From the NCBI RefSeq assembly GCF_009936035.1, contig NZ_QWEO01000021.1, positions 1 to 42,694 on the forward strand: a stretch of DNA of 42,694 nucleotides, in the 5' to 3' direction. The stretch is from Neglectibacter sp. X58. GTDB lineage: Bacteria; Bacillota; Clostridia; Oscillospirales; Acutalibacteraceae. The notes beneath the pieces were generated by a model. It did not search any database, had not been told where the DNA came from, and saw nothing but the letters and a program-made list of their open reading frames with translations. A program made the translations under genes and the position numbers. Below, one piece after another: positions 6,354 to 15,942 of this stretch (position 1 is the first letter of the stretch; each line of letters starts with the position of its first letter).

Positions 6354-8180
6354 ATGCCCCAGGATAACAGGGAACCATTCGGAAAGATGTATCAAAGCGC
6401 GGAAGATGGCGGGACGGTATTCATCCCGGCCAGGCCGAGGGCCGGCTTGGGCGATCAAGCCAGGATATTAAGGGTATGTGCTTATTGCCGCGTATCTACA
6501 GGCAACGACGAGCAGCTTTCTTCCTTTGAGCTCCAGCAGGCGCACTATAAGCAGCTAGCCAAGGACAAGCCTAACTGGGATTTAAAGCATATTTATGCAG
6601 ACGCGGGCATTTCGGGCACTTCCCTGAAAAACCGCGACGCCTTCAACGCAATGATTGCCGCCTGCGAAAACGGGGAATATGATCTGATTGTGACAAAGCA
6701 GGTTTCCCGCTTTGCCAGGAACCTGGTAGACTGCATCTCCCTCATCCGGAAGCTCAAGAACCTTGAACCGCCTGTTGGCGTGCTTTTTGAAACAGACAAC
6801 CTGAACACGCTGGACAAAGACTCAGAATTCATACTGGCCTTTCTCGCCTCTTTCGCACAGGAAGAATCGATTAAAAAGCGGGAAGCCATGATCTGGTCGC
6901 TGGCACAGCGCTTCAAAGACCGCAGGCTGCTGACGCCCCCCTTGCTTGGATATGACCGGCAAAGGGATGCTGCCGGCAGCTATATCAAATACGCCCCCCT
7001 GATAGTCAATGAAGCCGAGGCCAGGGTCGTCCGCTTTATTTTCGATGCGTATTTATACGGCTGGACGCAGGCAGATATCGCGGCCTTCCTGACAGGCATT
7101 GACTGCCGGACAAAAACCGGAAGCACGAAATGGAACAGCAGCTCCATCGGGTATATCCTTTCAAACGAACGCTATTGCGGGGATGTCCTGACCTGGAAAA
7201 CCTTCACCTCAGACTTGTTCGAGCACAGGCGCAAAAAGAACAGGCAGGACATGGATCAATACTGCTATAAGGGGCAGCATGAAGCCATCATACCCCGGGA
7301 AAAGTTTGAGATGGTGCAGGCGCTCCTTCAAAACAGGAAACACCATATCCGGGGCGCCTTCCCCTGCCTTCACGTTATTGACGGCGGGGTATTCCGCGGC
7401 TTTGTCCCTATCAACCACCATTGGATCAATGAAGATCCAAGGCTTTACTATGATTCGTCCAACAGCGTGGATCAGAAGGCCGGGAAGATGCGGTTTGCGA
7501 AAAGTTCCTTCTCCGCGTTTGACCTGAAGGGCTACCAGGTGGTGCGGAACCAGTTTACGCAGGCCCGCTATGAAGGCCCGGCGGTGACAATATCCAACAA
7601 CCGGATCACATTCAACCTGTTTTGCATGCGGAAATTTGCAGACGCGGGCTATGCCCAGCTGCTTTTGCACCCTTCGGAACGGAAGCTGGCCATAAGGCCC
7701 TGCCAGGAAAGCGCCATGCACAGCATCCCTTGGCGTTCCGGCGCGGCAAAATCCTTGTACGCTAAAACCTTGTGCTGCCGGCACTTTGGCGCCGCCCTCT
7801 TCCGCATTATGGAGTGGGATCCGGATTTCCTTTACAGGGTGCGCGGGACATGGATACAGCGCGGGGAGGAGCAGATTATCATTTATAATCTGGAACATGC
7901 CGTATCTGCCGTCCTCCTGCCGCAAATGCGCGAAGCCCCTGGCCGGGAAACGCGGGCGGAGTGCTTCCCGGAACCATGGGAGGACAGCTTTGGGGAGGAG
8001 TTTTACGACCACATTATGGGAAACGAAGCCTTTTACATGGCGCGGGGCACGGCCTGGCAGGCGGGCAGGCCCAGCGTCCTGGCTCCAGGGATTGGGCAGT
8101 ATGTCCCGCAAACCGGCGGGGAGTTTCAGAAAATGATGGAAACATTGAGAAGAAAGGCGGCTTCCGGCGATGGCGGATAA
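6354..8180 (+). CDS. large serine recombinase with C-terminal uncharacterised domain
   Basis: 608 residues. The N-terminal resolvase domain holds the catalytic serine in AYCRVST (Ser48) and the usual DAGISGTSLKNRDAF, VTKQVSRFARN and ETDNLNTLDKDSEF motifs, with the long helix ending near 190. The recombinase DNA-binding domain follows (GYDRQRDAAGSYIKYAPLIVNEAEA ... WNSSSIGYILSNERYCGD, about 200-285). The four-cysteine zinc ribbon common in this family is not visible. Instead, about residues 393-510 form a domain (GYQVV ... ITFN ... LAIRPC ... MEWDPDFLYRV) that reappears in the three small genes downstream. RBS AGGAGGT precedes the ATG. It overlaps the next gene by 11 bp. Expected to integrate, excise or invert DNA between att sites; I could not identify those sites. 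Confidence 0.88.
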   Translation: MPQDNREPFGKMYQSAEDGGTVFIPARPRAGLGDQARILRVCAYCRVSTGNDEQLSSFELQQAHYKQLAKDKPNWDLKHIYADAGISGTSLKNRDAFNAMIAACENGEYDLIVTKQVSRFARNLVDCISLIRKLKNLEPPVGVLFETDNLNTLDKDSEFILAFLASFAQEESIKKREAMIWSLAQRFKDRRLLTPPLLGYDRQRDAAGSYIKYAPLIVNEAEARVVRFIFDAYLYGWTQADIAAFLTGIDCRTKTGSTKWNSSSIGYILSNERYCGDVLTWKTFTSDLFEHRRKKNRQDMDQYCYKGQHEAIIPREKFEMVQALLQNRKHHIRGAFPCLHVIDGGVFRGFVPINHHWINEDPRLYYDSSNSVDQKAGKMRFAKSSFSAFDLKGYQVVRNQFTQARYEGPAVTISNNRITFNLFCMRKFADAGYAQLLLHPSERKLAIRPCQESAMHSIPWRSGAAKSLYAKTLCCRHFGAALFRIMEWDPDFLYRVRGTWIQRGEEQIIIYNLEHAVSAVLLPQMREAPGRETRAECFPEPWEDSFGEEFYDHIMGNEAFYMARGTAWQAGRPSVLAPGIGQYVPQTGGEFQKMMETLRRKAASGDGG

Positions 8181-8760
8181 GCAACTGGAGGATATTTTCT
8201 CAAAGGCAAAGCCCATTGAGGAAGGAACGGAAACGGTAGCAGACCTGGCTGGGTACCAGGTCACAAAGGCAGAGCTTTTTTCCCATACCCGCGAGCCTGC
8301 CATCACGATTTGGCCTGCCCGCATCCGGTTCAATATGGCCTGCCTGCGGCGGTTCCCCGGCATCACCCACATACAGATTTTGATACATCCGGGGCAAAAA
8401 AGGCTGATCATCCGCCCCTGCCTTCCGGATGCGCCGGACTCCCTGCGATGGGCCAAAGGGAGTGAGAAGGAACGCGCAAGCCGCGACATGCTGTGCAGGA
8501 TATTCGCGGCAAAGGTTTTCGATCTGATGGGCTGGGACGGGGAATACCGCTATAAAGTGATGGGGAACCCGGCCGTCTATCAGAATGAAATGCTGTTCCT
8601 GTTCAAGCTGACAGATTTTGAATTATTTGCAGGCGGCAGCCAAAGGCATTCCTACCTTCCGGGGGAATGGAGGGATTATTTCGGGGTTCCGGCAGAACGC
8701 CATGAGGACAGCTATAAAATTGATTTGGCAGACGGCTATATTACAACAGAAAGCGTATAG
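8170..8760 (+). CDS. recombinase accessory protein 1, same domain as recombinase C-terminus
   Basis: 196 residues, overlapping the recombinase gene by 11 bp. Residues about 30-150 align by eye with the recombinase tail: GYQVTKAELF, ITIWPARIRFNMACLRRF, ILIHPGQKRLIIRPC, SLRWAKGS, then MLCRIFAAKVFDLMGWDGEYRYKV and a hydrophobic EMLFLFKL. There is no resolvase domain or catalytic serine, so it cannot recombine DNA alone. Homologues in gut Firmicutes are often labelled integrase without evidence. A DNA-binding or directionality role alongside the recombinase is my inference. The ATG at 8170 follows GAAAGGCGG. Translation is probably coupled to the recombinase. Confidence 0.75.
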   Translation: MADKQLEDIFSKAKPIEEGTETVADLAGYQVTKAELFSHTREPAITIWPARIRFNMACLRRFPGITHIQILIHPGQKRLIIRPCLPDAPDSLRWAKGSEKERASRDMLCRIFAAKVFDLMGWDGEYRYKVMGNPAVYQNEMLFLFKLTDFELFAGGSQRHSYLPGEWRDYFGVPAERHEDSYKIDLADGYITTESV

Positions 8761-8852
8761 GAGGGAAGGGTTTTGAAAAATACAACGAGAGGAGCGGTGC
8801 CAGGCGCACAAGGGCGGATATTGCCCGCCTTTATGCGCAAATTCCGTACCGC

Positions 8853-9320
8853 ATGGCGATTGATATGCCCATGAATCCATTCAGCACCGAGGTAGAGGCA
8901 ATTTCAATGGACGGCTTCCAGGTTGTCAGCGGGGAGTATTTCTCCCATTTCAACCGCTCTGTCACCCCTTCCTGCACGATTTGGAACGGCGGCATAACCT
9001 TTAACAAGGCATCGCTGACAGCGCTGAATAACTGCGAGCGGATACGCGTCGAGATAAACGCCCGGAAAATGTGCCTCCTGGCTGTCCCGGTCACCGCCAA
9101 AGACCGGGACGCCATCGTATGGAGGAAAAATGTGAAGGAATACGTGCCCAGGCGGATGGAATCCATCCGGTTTTCCTCCAGGATCTATGAAATGTGGGGC
9201 TGGGATCCGGATTTTACCTATCGGGCGCCGGGGCGCTTGGTAACAGTGGACAGCAAGGTGATGCTCCTCTATGATTTCAGCAGCCCGGAGCAGTGGGAGT
9301 CGAAAGGAAAAACGCGGTAA
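8853..9320 (+). CDS. recombinase accessory protein 2, start probably lost by frameshift
   Basis: The open frame from the ATG at 8853 gives 155 residues with the shared domain: DGFQVVSGEYFSHF, CTIWNGGITFNKASLTAL, IRVEINARKMCLLAVP, AIVWRKN, then SRIYEMWGWDPDFTYRAPG and VMLLYDFS. No ribosome site precedes 8853. A good one, GGAGGGAAGGG (8760-8770), precedes a TTG at 8773. Reading from there needs one extra A in the run at 8776-8780 to give MKKYNERSGARRTRADIARL and join the frame smoothly. The natural gene was therefore likely 8773-9320, with a one-base loss or read error in the A run. It ends one base before the next gene. Confidence 0.65.
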   Translation: MAIDMPMNPFSTEVEAISMDGFQVVSGEYFSHFNRSVTPSCTIWNGGITFNKASLTALNNCERIRVEINARKMCLLAVPVTAKDRDAIVWRKNVKEYVPRRMESIRFSSRIYEMWGWDPDFTYRAPGRLVTVDSKVMLLYDFSSPEQWESKGKTR

Positions 9321-9321
9321 A

Positions 9322-9672
9322 ATGAGCGGTATCCATATTTCTTTTTATTTAAAAGCAGGCCGCATCCATGTCTTTTCCCAGTCTCTCCGATGCCTGGGAA
9401 ACCCCGGGCGGATATGCTTTTTGATTGCCCGGGACGGGCAGACCTTGATGATGCGGCCCCACAAAAGCAGGGACTTCATTTCCCATAAGGTTCCCCGGGA
9501 GGTATACGGGGGCGGGCGCCCCTTTGAAGTCTCCAGCCGCAGGCTGTGCCGGGTTTTGTCCGGCATCCATGGCTGGGACTGCAACTGTTCCTACCGCGCG
9601 CCCGGCAAAGCCGCAGAAGGTTCAAAGGAAATCTTGTTCTTTCTGGATAAAGCGGATATGCTTTGCGTATAG
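9322..9672 (+). CDS. recombinase accessory protein 3
   Basis: 116 residues starting at the ATG at 9322, one base after the previous stop. It carries a shortened version of the shared domain: GIHISFYLKAGRIHVFSQSL, RICFLIARDGQTLMMRP, RPFEVSSRRLCRVLSGIHGWDCNCSYRAPG and a final EILFFLDKADMLCV. The first strand segment is reduced compared with accessory proteins 1 and 2. It is the last gene of the cassette and is followed by a strong terminator. Function unknown; its position implies a joint role with the recombinase. Confidence 0.7.
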   Translation: MSGIHISFYLKAGRIHVFSQSLRCLGNPGRICFLIARDGQTLMMRPHKSRDFISHKVPREVYGGGRPFEVSSRRLCRVLSGIHGWDCNCSYRAPGKAAEGSKEILFFLDKADMLCV

Positions 9673-9757
9673 TTTTGCCCATCTTTGGCCTTTGCCGATG
9701 ATGCGGAAGGGAAAACGCCTGTCTAAAAGAACAGTTTTTAATAGAATTTCGCGTAAG

Positions 9758-9806
9758 AAAAGCAGCGGAAAAGCCACCGGCAAGGTGTCCATTTCCGCTG
9801 CTTTTT
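9758..9806 (+). terminator. terminator of the recombinase cassette
   Basis: A 14-bp stem AAAAGCAGCGGAAA / TTTCCGCTGCTTTT, with a smaller CACC/GGTG pairing in the loop, ends in CTTTTTCTC. It closes the XRE-recombinase-accessory operon. Confidence 0.85.
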
Positions 9807-10112
9807 CTCAATCCGCTCTGCTGCATACTGATACCGTATACCCGCCTGCCTGCCGTCTGGTAAGCCGCGAAAGAAAATGGCGCTTACTAATTTTTGCTCA
9901 TCCTCGGACAATTCGAGTAAGCGCGGAGCGAAGCTTGTCCAACGTCTAAAAGTACATGCCCTTTCGGGCTTTCGATTTCACAAATTATCCATCTGCCGAA
10001 AGAAGGCGTTGCCCCAGGCACGCGACCATACACGCAAGCCGCAAATTTTGCGGCGGAAAAAACATCCCAGTCTCCCGCGTCTTGGGTGCAGCGTCACGCT
10101 GCCGTCATGCTG
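9807..10112. other. intergenic region with several hairpins, possible cassette boundary
   Basis: No gene is seen in 306 bp. It holds an imperfect long hairpin whose tips are GCGCTTACT (9890-9898) and AGTAAGCGC near 9931, GCCGCAAATTTTGCGGC (about 10039-10055), and CAGCGTCACGCTG near 10090. This is where the right end or attachment site of the recombinase cassette would be expected, but no direct repeat matching the left flank (5773-6000) longer than chance was found. Confidence 0.4.
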
Positions 10113-12176
<2,064 letters not shown>

Positions 12177-12200
12177 TTACCCTAAAAGTTTTCCCGCACA

Positions 12201-12223
12201 AAATTTTTTCATCCGCATACAAT
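12201..12223 (+). promoter_or_regulatory. candidate sigma-E promoter of yunB
   Basis: CATACAAT at 12216-12223 matches the -10 of mother-cell sigma-E promoters; an AT-rich ACAAAAT lies roughly at the -35 position, 11 bp upstream. A sporulation gene starts 70 bp downstream, which supports the reading. The -35 is weak and the spacing a little short. Confidence 0.5.
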
Positions 12224-12292
12224 AGCGGGAATCAACATGCACAGCCTGGAAAAGGATCTCTTCAAGCTGTGCGGCTATTATGGAGGTGGCCT

Positions 12293-12934
12293 ATGAGATG
12301 GAAAAGACGCCGCAGGCCCCCGGCCCGGCACAAAAGGGCCTTTGGGGCCGTAGGGCTGGCGCTGCTGCTGTGCGCCCTCTGGACACTGTGCTGGGAACGG
12401 GGCCTTGCCGCCCTGTCGCCAGAGCTTATTGAGGAAGCGGCCCGGGGCTATGTGCTGGAATGCCTAACGCAGGCGGTAGAGGAGGAAATGGCCGGGGAAG
12501 AAAGCCCTTACATACAGGTGGAACGGGACAGCAAAGGCCAGATTACCGCCGCCAGCGCCAATCCACATGCCCTGAACCAGCTAAAAGCCAGGGTGCTGGA
12601 ACGGCTTTCCCAAAGCCTGAACGGGCGCAGGGAAATAAAGGTGCCCCTGGGCAGCCTGACAGGCATTAGGATCTTAAACGGCAGGGGCTTCTGCGTGCCG
12701 GTGCGCATGGCTTTTGAAGGCTCTGCCAACCTCCGCTTTGACACAGAGTTCGCCACCGCCGGGGTAAACCAGAGCCTGCACAGGATTACCATGACTGTAA
12801 CCGCCTATGCCTATTCCCAATCCCGCCGCTTTGAAGCCAAGGTGGAGGAATCCACCTCCACTGTGCTGGCAGAAACCCTGGTGGTAGGCCCTGTGCCCTC
12901 CCTGGCCCTGGCAGGCGGCAAGGGAGGAGGTTAG
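12293..12934 (+). CDS. yunB: sporulation protein YunB
   Basis: 213 residues: a basic start (RWKRRRRPPARHKR), one membrane helix near 20-37, then an outside or intermembrane domain with the YunB pattern: LSPELIEEAARGYVLECLTQAV, a central NALNQL-type segment, REIKVPLGSLTGIRILNGRG, VPVRMAFEGSANLRFDTEFATAGVNQSLHRI and a final LVVGPVPS. YunB is needed for normal endospore formation in Bacillus and is widespread in spore-forming Firmicutes; its biochemical role is unknown. I start it at the ATG at 12293 after TGGAGGTG rather than the GTG at 12269. Its stop overlaps the stop of the convergent next gene by 3 bp (TTAG). It indicates that the host forms spores. Confidence 0.88.
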   Translation: MRWKRRRRPPARHKRAFGAVGLALLLCALWTLCWERGLAALSPELIEEAARGYVLECLTQAVEEEMAGEESPYIQVERDSKGQITAASANPHALNQLKARVLERLSQSLNGRREIKVPLGSLTGIRILNGRGFCVPVRMAFEGSANLRFDTEFATAGVNQSLHRITMTVTAYAYSQSRRFEAKVEESTSTVLAETLVVGPVPSLALAGGKGGG

Positions 12935-13716
12935 GGCTTCTCCCCACTTTTCAGCCGCTCCACAAAGGCGGCGCTGGCGGCGTGGTAGGCAGACACATCC
13001 GGGTCTGCCAGGATGGTGCCCGCCGCCCCCCGGAGCGTCACATTCAAAGACTGGCACAGCTCCAGGTAAATCTGAGGATCCCACAGGTTCAGCCTGCTTT
13101 CGTCCGGCTGGAAGGCGGAAAGGGCCTTGCAGTCCCCCCAGGGGATGAGGGCCTTCTCGAAATCCTTTGCCCCCTGGGGCATGGCTGTGCCGTCTGTATA
13201 CTGAAGCTTCCCGTCCATCTCCCCGGCAACCTCATGCAGGGCACCCTTGTCCTGGAGGAAAATCATGCACTCATCGCTTATCAGGCTCACCTGTAAATCC
13301 AGCAGCGATTCCTCCCGCTGGGCCTGGTCTGTGGTGCCGGGCACAAAGGTGTATGTCTGCAGCTTCACCATCACCCTGCCGTCCCCGTTGCGGTCATCGG
13401 CATAGGAGGCGAGCAGCTCCTCCAACTGTTTGCGCCCTGGCTCCGGCATGGTGTAGGAAGTGACCAGCCCTACAATGTAGTCAGGCCCGGACTGCAAAAA
13501 CAGGGTATACAGCAGCACCCCCAGCACCAGCATCAGCGCCAGCGCGCCCATCATAAAGGACATGTTCCGGTTCATCCAGTTCTGGCGGCGCTTTTTAGGG
13601 GTGTCCGGGGTGTCGTCCCCCTCCCGTATCAGCCTTTCCGGATCGTCCAGGTATAAAAGCTCCTCCGGCAGGCTGGGGTCGTCATAATAGCTTTCTTCTT
13701 TCTGCTTTTTCTTCAT
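12931..13716 (-). CDS. single-pass membrane protein of unknown function
   Basis: 261 residues from the ATG at 13716 (MKKKQKEE); the frame stays open upstream but has no ribosome site there. A charged cytoplasmic head (about 1-55, SYYDDPSLPEELLYLDDPERL) precedes one membrane helix (about 58-76, MSFMMGALALMLVLGVLLYTLF). An extracytoplasmic domain follows with a conserved-looking SLLDLQVSLISDECMIFLQD and PWGDCKALSAFQPDES. The layout resembles the unnamed 'DUF-type' anchored proteins common in Ruminococcaceae and Lachnospiraceae, where a short acidic head is followed by a helix and a folded outer domain. I do not recognise a family. It converges on yunB with overlapping stops. Confidence 0.7.
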   Translation of the reverse strand: MKKKQKEESYYDDPSLPEELLYLDDPERLIREGDDTPDTPKKRRQNWMNRNMSFMMGALALMLVLGVLLYTLFLQSGPDYIVGLVTSYTMPEPGRKQLEELLASYADDRNGDGRVMVKLQTYTFVPGTTDQAQREESLLDLQVSLISDECMIFLQDKGALHEVAGEMDGKLQYTDGTAMPQGAKDFEKALIPWGDCKALSAFQPDESRLNLWDPQIYLELCQSLNVTLRGAAGTILADPDVSAYHAASAAFVERLKSGEKP

Positions 13717-13909
13717 GGGGATCTTTGCGCGGCAGAGGGATTCTGCCGCCCCTTTCTTGTATTTATCGGGAGAAAAACAGGGTAAAAAGCAAATTGTGAA
13801 CAAACTGTTAAACGTAGTAAAACCCGGGCAAAAACAGTTGTTTTGAAAGAATTTGTTCCTGAATTGTCACCCATTTGTCATCACTGCAAGCCTTGGAAAA
13901 AACGCCGCC

Positions 13910-15193
13910 TCAGGCCTTGCCGGCTTTTTCAATGGCCTGCTTCAAATCTGCCAAAATGTCCTCCAGGTTTTCGATGCCCACGGAGAGGCGGATGAGGTCG
14001 GCAGGCACGCCGGCCTCCTGAAGCTGCTGGTCGGAAAGCTGGCGGTGGGTGGTGCTGGCGGGATGGAGCACGCAGGTGCGCAGGTCTGCCACATGGGTGA
14101 CAACAGAGGCCAGCTCCAGGCTGTCCATAAATTTCTGGGCCGCTTCCCTGCCGCCCTTGATGCCAAAGGCCACCACGCCGCAGGATCCATGGGGCATATA
14201 TTTCTGGGCAAGGGCATAATACGGATTGCCCGGCAGGCCGGGATGGTTCACCCAGGAAACGCGGGGATCAGACTGGAGGTATTCCGCCACCTTCTGGGCG
14301 TTCTGGCAGTGGCGCTCCATGCGCAGGGCCAGGGTTTCCAGGCCCAGGTTCAAAAGGAAGGCGTTCATGGGCGCGGCCTGGGCGCCCAGATCCCGCATCA
14401 GGTGGCAGCGGGCCTTGGCGATATAGGCGGCAGGGCCAAACTGCTTGGTGTACACCACTCCGTGGTAGGATTCATCCGGCTCTGTCAGGGCGGGGAATTT
14501 GCCGTTATCCCAATTAAACTTCCCGGAGTCCACAATCACGCCCCCCACCTGTACGGCGTGGCCGTCCATATACTTGGTGGTGGAGTGTACCACAATGTCG
14601 GCCCCAAACTCTATAGGCCGGCAGTTGATGGGGGTGGGGAAGGTGTTGTCCACAATCAGGGGCACGCCATGCTCATGGGCGGCCTGGGCGAACAGCTCCA
14701 GATCTGTGACCACCAAAGAGGGGTTGGAGAGGGTTTCCGCAAAGACGCAGCGGGTGTTCTCCCGCATGGCGGCCCGCAGCTCTTCCAGGGAAGCGGCGGG
14801 GGGCACAAAGGTAACCTCCACCCCCATTTCCTTGATGGTTTTGAAAAACAGGTTGAAGGTGCCGCCATAGATGGCGCTGGAGCAGACCATGTGCTGGCCC
14901 GCTGTGCAGATGTTCAGCACAGACAGCAGGGAGGCCGCCTGGCCGGAGGAGGTGATCATGGCCCCCACGCCGCCCTCCAGGGCCGCGATTTTCTGCTCCA
15001 CGCAGTCGTTGGTGGGGTTGCCCAGACGTGTGTAAAAAAAGCCTTCTGCCTTTAAATCGAAAAGATCCCCCATTTCCTGGGAGCTTTCATAGGTGTAGGT
15101 GGTGCTCTGGACAATGGGCACCACCCGGGGCTGCCCGTTTCCCGGCTTATAGCCCGCGTGGATGCAAAGGGTGTCTCTCTGTAAATCTTTCAT
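13910..15193 (-). CDS. O-acetylhomoserine sulfhydrylase (Cys/Met metabolism PLP enzyme)
   Basis: 427 residues of the Cys/Met gamma-family of PLP enzymes. The Schiff-base lysine is Lys207 in VHSTTKYMDGH. The cofactor region SSGQAAS (82-88), YTRLGNPT (54-61) and DNTF (182-185) are typical. The overall length and the insertion ending in DSGKFNW fit O-acetylhomoserine aminocarboxypropyltransferase (MetY type), which makes homocysteine from O-acetylhomoserine and sulfide. Methionine gamma-lyase is the main alternative. The start at 15193 follows AAGGAAGAAG. It stands alone, with a hairpin between it and the upstream zinc-ribbon gene, and there is no S-box or T-box in the 70-bp leader. Confidence 0.88.
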   Translation of the reverse strand: MKDLQRDTLCIHAGYKPGNGQPRVVPIVQSTTYTYESSQEMGDLFDLKAEGFFYTRLGNPTNDCVEQKIAALEGGVGAMITSSGQAASLLSVLNICTAGQHMVCSSAIYGGTFNLFFKTIKEMGVEVTFVPPAASLEELRAAMRENTRCVFAETLSNPSLVVTDLELFAQAAHEHGVPLIVDNTFPTPINCRPIEFGADIVVHSTTKYMDGHAVQVGGVIVDSGKFNWDNGKFPALTEPDESYHGVVYTKQFGPAAYIAKARCHLMRDLGAQAAPMNAFLLNLGLETLALRMERHCQNAQKVAEYLQSDPRVSWVNHPGLPGNPYYALAQKYMPHGSCGVVAFGIKGGREAAQKFMDSLELASVVTHVADLRTCVLHPASTTHRQLSDQQLQEAGVPADLIRLSVGIENLEDILADLKQAIEKAGKA

Positions 15194-15227
15194 CTTTCTT
15201 CTTCCTTTCCTGATACAAAATGTATAA

Positions 15228-15250
15228 CAAGGGGCGGGGCCGCCCCCTTG
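15228..15250 (-). terminator. GC-rich hairpin after the zinc-ribbon gene
   Basis: CAAGGGG-GCGG / CCGCCCCTTG with one bulged G, followed on the minus strand by TTATACATTTTG. It is a likely attenuating or terminating hairpin between the zinc-ribbon gene and the sulfhydrylase. Confidence 0.5.
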
Positions 15251-15264
15251 AAAACTGTTTGGGC

Positions 15265-15738
15265 TTATCCGAACCAAAGGGATTTCAGCCAGTTGGCAAG
15301 GCCGTCCGCCGCGAACACCACGCAGATGATAACCAGGATAAAGGCCAGGGCAGAAAGGGACTGCACTACCAGCCGCTTTTTGCTGGACATTTCCTCCCAC
15401 TGGGGCGCGGGATCGTCCTCCTCCAGCTCCCGGCACAGGGCGGCGGAAAGCTCCCGGGCGGCGGGGAGATCCCGGAAGGGCACAAAAACGCTTTTGTCTG
15501 TGGGCATAATCTCGCTGTCATACAGGGGCACCGGCCTGCCCTTGGAAAAAGACTCCAGGCGGCAGTCTATATCGTGTTCCGCAAACAGGCTTTCCAGGCG
15601 GCCCGCCGTATACAAATCTGCCCGCTGGAGAAAAACGAAGTCCTCCTCCAGAGCCTCCCGGAGTTTGTTGCTTTTGCAGTTGGGGCAGCGGTGTTCATAG
15701 TCCTCGCAGACAGACTGGCAACGCTTGCAGTACAGCAC
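15265..15738 (-). CDS. zinc-ribbon membrane protein
   Basis: 157 residues starting at a GTG (15738) after AGGAGGGATT. The N-terminus is a four-cysteine zinc ribbon (CKRC at 4-7, CPNC at 18-21). Residues about 30-90 resemble the DUF2007-type ligand domain (LQRADLYTAGRLESLFAEHDIDCRL ... VFVPFRDLPAARELSAAL), known as a putative signal-transducing domain. One membrane helix follows (about 126-147, LSALAFILVIICVVFAADGLA). Function unknown; the fold suggests sensing rather than catalysis. It has its own promoter. Confidence 0.7.
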   Translation of the reverse strand: MLYCKRCQSVCEDYEHRCPNCKSNKLREALEEDFVFLQRADLYTAGRLESLFAEHDIDCRLESFSKGRPVPLYDSEIMPTDKSVFVPFRDLPAARELSAALCRELEEDDPAPQWEEMSSKKRLVVQSLSALAFILVIICVVFAADGLANWLKSLWFG

Positions 15739-15774
15739 CGGAATCCCTCCTTTTCAGGTTTTGCGTCCTTGACT

Positions 15775-15803
15775 ATAATAAACCAAAAGGGCCGGTTTGT
15801 AAA
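15775..15803 (-). promoter_or_regulatory. promoter of the zinc-ribbon gene
   Basis: TTTACA (15803-15798), a 17-bp spacer and TATTAT (15780-15775), 37 bp before the GTG start. Confidence 0.65.
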
Positions 15804-15878
15804 GGCAATCTCACAATAAGGCAGGAGGAACCGCCTGAAAACTTTTCCGCCCAAGCCGCGTCCCGCCGAAGGGCGGCC

Positions 15879-15907
15879 TTGATTTATGGGGAAAAATATG
15901 AAATAAT
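15879..15907 (+). promoter_or_regulatory. promoter of the pseudouridine synthase gene
   Basis: TTGATT (15879-15884), a 17-bp spacer and AATAAT (15902-15907), about 35 bp before the start codon. Confidence 0.55.
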
Positions 15908-15942
15908 GGGAAGGAGAAAAAAGGGTTGAAAGGGGCATGGAC

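Noticed and set aside
7209-8489. Long minus-strand open frame opposite the serine recombinase
   Set aside because: The plus strand encodes the well-supported recombinase and accessory protein 1; the reverse frame has no ribosome site or recognisable domain.
9673-10112. Attachment-site pair for the recombinase cassette, from a shared TTTTGCCCA in left and right flanks
   Set aside because: Nine bases in two few-hundred-base flanks is within chance, and the positions do not bracket a symmetrical core.
13853-15055. Plus-strand frame of 400 codons opposite the sulfhydrylase
   Set aside because: His/Gly-rich shadow of a conserved PLP enzyme with an identifiable active-site lysine.
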